Below, one piece after another: positions 59,463 to 64,000 of a stretch of 64,000 nt of DNA. The stretch comes from Burkholderia pyrrocinia. GTDB lineage: Bacteria > Pseudomonadota > Gammaproteobacteria > Burkholderiales > Burkholderiaceae. Below the pieces are notes generated by a model that saw nothing but the letters and a program-made list of their open reading frames with translations, searched no databases and was not told the DNA's origin. The stretch spans positions 372,001-436,000 of the forward strand of contig NZ_CP070979.1 of NCBI RefSeq assembly GCF_018417535.1, given 5' to 3'. The stretch's first letter is position 1. Every line of letters starts with the position of its first letter. Position numbers and translations under genes: made by a program.

Positions 59463-61349
59463 ATGACGGTGCTTAAGGCGACGGAATCCGCCGAGGCGGC
59501 GGACCTCATCGTATGCAACGGCAAGATCGCGACGCAGGACGACCGGCAGTCGTTCGTGACCGCGCTCGCGGTAAAGGACGGCCGGATCCTCGCGGCCGGC
59601 AGCGGGCACGAGGTGATGCGCCATGCGCGCGCCGACACGCCGCGCATCGACCTGAACGGCCGCACCGCGATCCCGGGGCTGAACGACTCGCACCTGCACA
59701 TGATCCGCGGCGGCCTGAATTTCAACCTGGAACTACGCTGGGACGGTGTGCCGACGCTGGCCGATGCGCTCGGCATGCTGCGTCGCCAGGTGCTGCGCAC
59801 GCCTGCGCAGCAGTGGGTGCGCGTCGTCGGCGGCTGGACCGAATTCCAGTTCGCGGAAAAGCGCGGGCCGACGGTGGCCGAACTCAACGCGATCGCGCCC
59901 GACACGCCGGTCTTCATCATGCACCTGGGCGATAGCGCGCTCCTGAACGCGGCCGCGCTGCGCGCGATCGGCTATGGTCGCGACACGTCCGATCCGCCCG
60001 GCGGCGAGATCCAGCGCGATCGCCTCGGCAGGCCGACCGGCATGCTGATCGCGCGTCCGGACATGTCCATCCTGCATGCGGCGCTCGAAAAGGCTCCAAA
60101 GCTCGGCCACGACGACCAGATGAATTCGATGCGGCACTTCATGCGCGAACTGAACCGCCTCGGCGTGACGAGCGCGATCGACGCAGGCGGCGATTTCCAG
60201 GCCTATCCGGACGACTATGGCGCGGTCCTGGCGCTCGCGCAGCGCGGCGAGATGACGGTGCGCATCGCATACAGCCTGTTCGTGCAGCATGCCGGACGGG
60301 AACTCGACGACTACGCGCGCTGGGTGACGCTGGCGAAGCCCGGCGACGGCGACGCGTTCCTGCGGATGAACGGCGCCGGCGAACTGCTGGTGTATTCGGC
60401 AGCCGATTTCGGGAATTTTCTCGAACCGCGCCCCGATCTGCCCGCAGCGCTCGAGGCCGAACTGGCCGCGGTGGTGCGGCTGCTGGTGCGGCACCGCTGG
60501 CCGTTCCGGCTGCATGCCACTTACGACGAATCGATCGGCCGCTTCCTGAACGCGCTCGAAGCCGTGAACCGCGACATGCCGTTCGACGGGCTGCGCTGGT
60601 TCTTCGACCACTGCGAGACGATTTCGGATGCGAACATCGCGCGCATCGCCGCGCTCGGCGGCGGCGTGACGGTCCAGCACCGGATGGCGTACCAGGGCGA
60701 GTACTTCATTGCGCGCTACGGCGCGGAAGCGGCCACGCGCACGCCGCCGATCCGCGCGATGCTGGCGGCCGGGCTGCCGGTCGGCGCGGGCACCGATGCG
60801 ACGCGCATCGCGAGCTACAACCCGTTCGTGTCGCTGTACTGGATGGTGTCCGGGCGCACGGTCGGCGGCACGGCGCTCTATCCCGAACGCAACCGGCTCA
60901 GCCGGATGGAAGCGCTGCGCCGCTACACGGTCGGCAGCGCCTGGTTCTCGAACGAGGACGACCGCAAGGGCGCGCTGGTGCCCGGCCAGTACGCGGATTT
61001 TGCGGTGTTGACGGACGATTACTTCACGATCGACGAAGCGCGGATCAAGTCGCTGTCGTCGGTGCTGACGATCGTCGACGGCAAGATCGTGCATGCGGAC
61101 GACGAGTTCGCGCCGTTCGCGCCGCCGCCGCTGGCGGTCAGCCCCGCGTGGTCGCCGGTGGCTGAATTCGGCGGCGTCGGCCAGCGTCGTCCGGCCGCGT
61201 CGACGCAGCCGCGCGCGGCGGCCGACGCTGGCCCGGATGCCGGTTCCGCGCGCGGTCGCGGCCGTCGTTTCGCGCAGCGCCTTCATGCGGCCGCGACAGA
61301 GGCCGTCGAGCAGTGCGAAGCATCGGGTTACCCCGGTTTCGCCTGTTAG
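59463..61349 (+). CDS. YtcJ-like metal-dependent amidohydrolase
   Basis: 628 aa from ATG 59463; a GTG at 59397 would add 22 basic residues. Amidohydrolase superfamily motifs: ADLIVCNGKIATQDD, GLNDSHLHMIRGGLNFNLEL (HxH metal site), a central LHATYDESIGRFLN His and RWFFDHCETI His, and VGAGTDATRIASYNPFVSLY with the Asp ligand. The final KGALVPGQYADFAVL is the returning beta domain. It hydrolyses an unknown amide or N-formyl bond. The last ~60 residues are a low-complexity Ala/Arg-rich tail. Confidence 0.88.
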   Translation: MTVLKATESAEAADLIVCNGKIATQDDRQSFVTALAVKDGRILAAGSGHEVMRHARADTPRIDLNGRTAIPGLNDSHLHMIRGGLNFNLELRWDGVPTLADALGMLRRQVLRTPAQQWVRVVGGWTEFQFAEKRGPTVAELNAIAPDTPVFIMHLGDSALLNAAALRAIGYGRDTSDPPGGEIQRDRLGRPTGMLIARPDMSILHAALEKAPKLGHDDQMNSMRHFMRELNRLGVTSAIDAGGDFQAYPDDYGAVLALAQRGEMTVRIAYSLFVQHAGRELDDYARWVTLAKPGDGDAFLRMNGAGELLVYSAADFGNFLEPRPDLPAALEAELAAVVRLLVRHRWPFRLHATYDESIGRFLNALEAVNRDMPFDGLRWFFDHCETISDANIARIAALGGGVTVQHRMAYQGEYFIARYGAEAATRTPPIRAMLAAGLPVGAGTDATRIASYNPFVSLYWMVSGRTVGGTALYPERNRLSRMEALRRYTVGSAWFSNEDDRKGALVPGQYADFAVLTDDYFTIDEARIKSLSSVLTIVDGKIVHADDEFAPFAPPPLAVSPAWSPVAEFGGVGQRRPAASTQPRAAADAGPDAGSARGRGRRFAQRLHAAATEAVEQCEASGYPGFAC

Positions 61350-61447
61350 GTCGAAGCTGTTTCAGCGGGCATGTCGGCACGCGTCGTGCCGCGCGGCGCG
61401 AAGCATGGACAATTTTCCGCCCCCGGCATGGGGCAGAAGGAGACGAG

Positions 61448-62119
61448 ATGAGTTCTGCGCACACCTGCGCACCGGCCGATGACGAAGTCGCCGGCGTCCG
61501 CATTCCCCGGACGCCGATGGCGATCGAAGCCGCCGACGCGGCATGCGCGTCGCTGCCGCGGGTGATCACCGACCACGCATGCCGCGTGTTCGTCCTCGCG
61601 TCGCTAGCCGCGCGCCGTGCAGGCGAGACCTGCGATGCCGATGCGCTGTACGTGGCCGCGATGTACGCGAACATGGGATTGAGTACCGCGTACGGCCGCT
61701 CGACCGAGCGCTACGAGCTCGACAGCGCCGATGCCGCGCAGGCGTTCCTGCTGCGCCATCAGACGTCGCAGCCCATGCGCGACGACGTGTGGCGCGCGAT
61801 CGCGCTGCATACGACGCCCGGCGTGGCCGCGCGCGTGTCGCCGCTCGCGCGTGCGTTGGCGTCCGCCGTATCGACCGACCTGATGGCAACCGATTTCGAC
61901 GCGTATTCGGCCGACGAGCGGCGGGCGCTGCTCGCCGCGTACCCGCGCGGCGACGGGTTCAGCGACGCGTTCCTCGATGCGATCGCGCGCGGGGTCGCGC
62001 ACCGGCCGGCGTCGACGTTCGGCACGTGGAGCGCCGACGTGCTCGAGCGCGCCGATCCGGATTTTCACCGGCCCAATTTCTGCGGACGCGTGCTGGGCGC
62101 GCGCTGGAAGGACGCCTGA
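61448..62119 (+). CDS. HD-domain family protein that lacks the HD dyad (223 aa)
   Basis: The start ATG 61448 has AAGGAGA 4 nt upstream. The fold matches cyanamide-hydratase/HD phosphohydrolase-like proteins: TDHACRVFVLASLAARRAGE, DADALYVAAMYANMGLSTAY, DVWRAIALHTTPGVA, STDLMATDF. In active relatives the second motif is (L/F)HDLGL; here it is Ala74-Asn75 (YANMGL), so two metal ligands are replaced. His43 and the His of IALHT remain. The protein is probably not a metal-dependent hydrolase in the usual way. Confidence 0.8.
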   Translation: MSSAHTCAPADDEVAGVRIPRTPMAIEAADAACASLPRVITDHACRVFVLASLAARRAGETCDADALYVAAMYANMGLSTAYGRSTERYELDSADAAQAFLLRHQTSQPMRDDVWRAIALHTTPGVAARVSPLARALASAVSTDLMATDFDAYSADERRALLAAYPRGDGFSDAFLDAIARGVAHRPASTFGTWSADVLERADPDFHRPNFCGRVLGARWKDA

Positions 62120-62162
62120 CGGCGTCCGTCCGGAAGAACCCGCCGGCTTCGGCGGCAGTCGG

Positions 62163-62193
62163 GGCAGCCCGCCGGTTGTCCCGTCGGGCTGCC
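62163..62193. terminator. Hairpin between convergent genes
   Basis: GGCAGCCCG and CGGGCTGCC form a perfect 9-bp stem with a 13-base loop between the HD-family gene (ending 62119) and the convergent ene-reductase gene (ending 62207). There is no strong T-run; a shared terminator is likely. Confidence 0.6.
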
Positions 62194-62206
62194 GCCGGTG
62201 CTGCGT

Positions 62207-63319
62207 TCAGGCGTTCCGGCCCGCCGCGTCGTGACGCGCATAGTCGACGTATCCCGCGCGGTCGCCGCCATACCAGCCGACCGTCTTCGGCGCGGCAAGC
62301 GGCGCGTTCGCCGCGAGGCGTTCGACGAGATCGGGGTTGGCGATATACGCGCGCGCGAACGCGACGAGATCGGCGTCGCCCGCATCGATCAGCGCATTCG
62401 CGGCATCCGGCGCAATGCCGCCGTTGACGATCAGCGTGCCGCCGAACGTCTTGCGCGTGTTCTCGACGATGCGCGGCAGGTCGGGCTCGCCGCTCCAGCC
62501 GTTGGTGTCCGCCGCGTGCAGATAGGCGACGCCGGCTTCGTCGAGCATGCGGCCGACATACGCGTACGTCGCATCCGGATTCGCGTCGCGCACGTTGTTG
62601 TACTTCGCGTACGGCGAGATGCGCACGCCCACGCGGGCGAGCGGCATCACGCCGCCGACCGCGTCGACGATTTCCTCGAGGAAGCGCGCGCGGTTCGCGA
62701 CCGAGCCGCCGTAAAGGTCGTCGCGGCGGTTCAGCGTCGACGACAGGAACTGGTGCGGCAGGTAGCCGTTGGCCGCATGGATCTCGACGCCGTCGAAGCC
62801 GGCCGCCATCGCGCGGATGGCCGCCTGGCGGAATTCGTCGACCGTGCCGGCGACTTCGTCCGTCGTCATCGCACGCGACGGCGTCGCGTGAATCTTCGTG
62901 TAATAGCCGTTCTGCAACTGTGCCCACACCTGCAACTGCTCGAGATCGTCGTTGACGCCGGACGGCGACAGCGGCGCGTCGCCGCCGAGCAGCGTCAGCG
63001 AGCTCACCCGGCCGCCGTGCCACAACTGCGCGAAGATGCGGCCGCCGTTCGCATGGACCGCGTCCGTGATCTGCTTCCAGCCGGCCGCCTGCCGGTCGGT
63101 GACGAGCCCCGGCGTCAGCTCGAATGACGCGGAGGCCGGGCTGACGTTGGTCGCTTCGGTCACGATCAGGCCGGCGGACGCGCGCTGCGCGTAGTACTCG
63201 GCCATGAGTTCGGTCGGCTGGCCGCGCGACGGCGCGCGCGAACGCGTCATCGGCCCCATCACGACACGGTTGGGAAGCGGCAGGCCGCGCAGATCGTAGT
63301 GGCTGAGCAGGGAAGACAT
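62207..63319 (-). CDS. nemA: Old Yellow Enzyme family alkene/nitro reductase
   Basis: 370 aa. FMN/NADPH ene-reductase signatures: LPNRVVMGPMTRSRAPSRGQ PTELMAEYYAQRASAGLIVT EATNVSP at the start, AQLWHGGRV, GFDGVEIHAANGYLPHQFLS STLNRRDDLYGGSVANRARF in the middle, and LIVNGGIAPDAANALIDAGD ADLVAFARAYIANPDLVERL near the end. The IHAAN motif supplies the His/Asn substrate pair. It reduces activated alkenes, N-ethylmaleimide or nitro compounds. A truncated MFS gene lies upstream on the same strand. Confidence 0.93.
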   Translation of the reverse strand: MSSLLSHYDLRGLPLPNRVVMGPMTRSRAPSRGQPTELMAEYYAQRASAGLIVTEATNVSPASASFELTPGLVTDRQAAGWKQITDAVHANGGRIFAQLWHGGRVSSLTLLGGDAPLSPSGVNDDLEQLQVWAQLQNGYYTKIHATPSRAMTTDEVAGTVDEFRQAAIRAMAAGFDGVEIHAANGYLPHQFLSSTLNRRDDLYGGSVANRARFLEEIVDAVGGVMPLARVGVRISPYAKYNNVRDANPDATYAYVGRMLDEAGVAYLHAADTNGWSGEPDLPRIVENTRKTFGGTLIVNGGIAPDAANALIDAGDADLVAFARAYIANPDLVERLAANAPLAAPKTVGWYGGDRAGYVDYARHDAAGRNA

Positions 63320-63472
63320 GATGGATTCCTTTGGCGTGGAGCAGGGCGGCGCCGCGTATCGTCCGGCGAGCCCTGCGGAAAATTCGGGGATGACGTGGGT
63401 GACGTGCCGGCGGCGTTCCGGCGCGCGAACGGCCCGGGCGGGATTCGCGCGTGAACCGGTGCCGGCGCCGGT

Positions 63473-64000
63473 TCAGGCCCGTGCGTGGCGTTCGGCGTGC
63501 GGACGCCCGATCACGAGGTAGTGTGCGAGTGCAACGATCGGGAACGCGCCGGCGACCGCGGCGACGAGCGGCCAGCCGCCATGCTCGTACAGCGGGCTGG
63601 CGAGCGCAGAGCCGACGGCGCCGCCGACGAAGATGCTCGTCATGTACAGCGCGTTCAGGCGGTTGCGGCTCGCCGCATGCAGCGCGTAGATCTCGCGCTG
63701 GCCGAGCACCATGTTCATCTGCACCGCGAAATCGAGCACGATGCCCGTGACGACGAGGCCGTACAGGCCGGCGCCGTGGATCAGCGCGACCGCATACGAC
63801 AGGGTGCCGGCGACCAGCGCGATCAGCGTCGCCCGCACGGTATGTCCGGCATCCGCGAGGCGGCCCGCGACCGGTGCCGACGTTGCGCCGATCGCGCCGA
63901 CGAGCGCGAACAGGCCGATGGCCGATTGCGACAGGCCGTAGTGACGCGTCAGCTCGACCGGCACGGCGGTCCAGAACAGGCTGAACGACGCGAACATCAG
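63473..64000 (-). CDS. MFS transporter, C-terminal half (truncated by window edge)
   Basis: The frame is open through base 64000, so the N-terminus lies beyond the window. At least five membrane segments are visible (SLFWTAVPVELTRHYGLSQS AIGLFALVGAIGATSAPVAG RLADAG..., LIALVAGTLSYAVALIHGAG, LVVTGIVLDFAVQMNMVLGQ, TSIFVGGAVGSALASPLYEH, LVAAVAGAFPIVALAHYLV). GRLAD is the MFS loop motif. The 153 bp between it and the ene-reductase shows no terminator. Substrate unknown. Confidence 0.88.
   Translation of the reverse strand: MMFASFSLFWTAVPVELTRHYGLSQSAIGLFALVGAIGATSAPVAGRLADAGHTVRATLIALVAGTLSYAVALIHGAGLYGLVVTGIVLDFAVQMNMVLGQREIYALHAASRNRLNALYMTSIFVGGAVGSALASPLYEHGGWPLVAAVAGAFPIVALAHYLVIGRPHAERHARA

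Overview
The window is high-GC proteobacterial DNA whose gene content (NemA-like ene-reductase, YoaK/DUF1275, AlgE-like porin, many LysR/TetR/AraC regulators, TPR-fused glycosyltransferases, a second flagellar cluster) and codon bias suggest a Burkholderia sensu stricto replicon, probably a secondary chromosome. This is inference from content; there is no rRNA, tRNA or housekeeping marker to fix the species.

Region 1 (1-6.2 kb): three transferase genes. Two fuse TPRs to a GT9-like domain and one looks like a nucleotide-sugar transferase. They are accompanied by a small unknown gene, a DUF2846-like lipoprotein and a 52-bp intergenic repeat on both sides of the second transferase. Such transferases commonly modify flagellins or other surface proteins.

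Region 2 (6.2-23.8 kb): a polymorphic-toxin-like island. One 14.6-kb gene encodes a 4874-residue YD/RHS-repeat protein with inserted beta-rich modules, a LysM domain, a long Gly/Ala-rich hydrophobic stretch and a C-terminal JAMM (MPN+)-type metalloprotease motif. A 100-aa candidate immunity gene follows by 9 bp, then a second copy of the DUF2846-like lipoprotein. The next 1.8 kb is a graveyard: a broken HigB/HigA-type toxin-antitoxin pair, a low-GC lipoprotein, a frameshifted gene, a perfect 16-bp hairpin, a truncated reverse-strand gene and an IS3-family scrap.

Region 3 (23.8-46.9 kb, all minus strand): one tightly overlapping run, fliQ-fliR-flhB-flhA-flgF-flgG-flgA-flgH-flgI-flgB-flgC-fliE-fliF-X-fliH-fliI-fliJ-fliK-flgD-flgE-fliM-fliN-fliO-fliP-sigma28-TPR-unknown, followed by a third TPR/GT9-like gene and preceded by a TPR gene. 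It encodes an export gate, ATPase complex, rod, rings and hook. No fliG, stator, filament, cap or hook-filament junction gene is visible. A 176-aa protein with no recognisable FliG signature sits in the fliG slot, and the FliM-like protein lacks the CheY-binding N-terminus.

Region 4 (47-64 kb): ordinary Burkholderia accessory metabolism and regulation. It holds an FAD monooxygenase flanked by remnants of an alpha/beta hydrolase and a short-chain dehydrogenase, TetR, DUF1275, a periplasmic VOC protein overlapping an AlgE-like porin, LysR, a DsbA-family protein, AraC, a winged-helix/NTPase regulator, a YtcJ-like amidohydrolase, an HD-family protein that has lost its HD dyad, an Old Yellow Enzyme and a truncated MFS transporter at the right edge.
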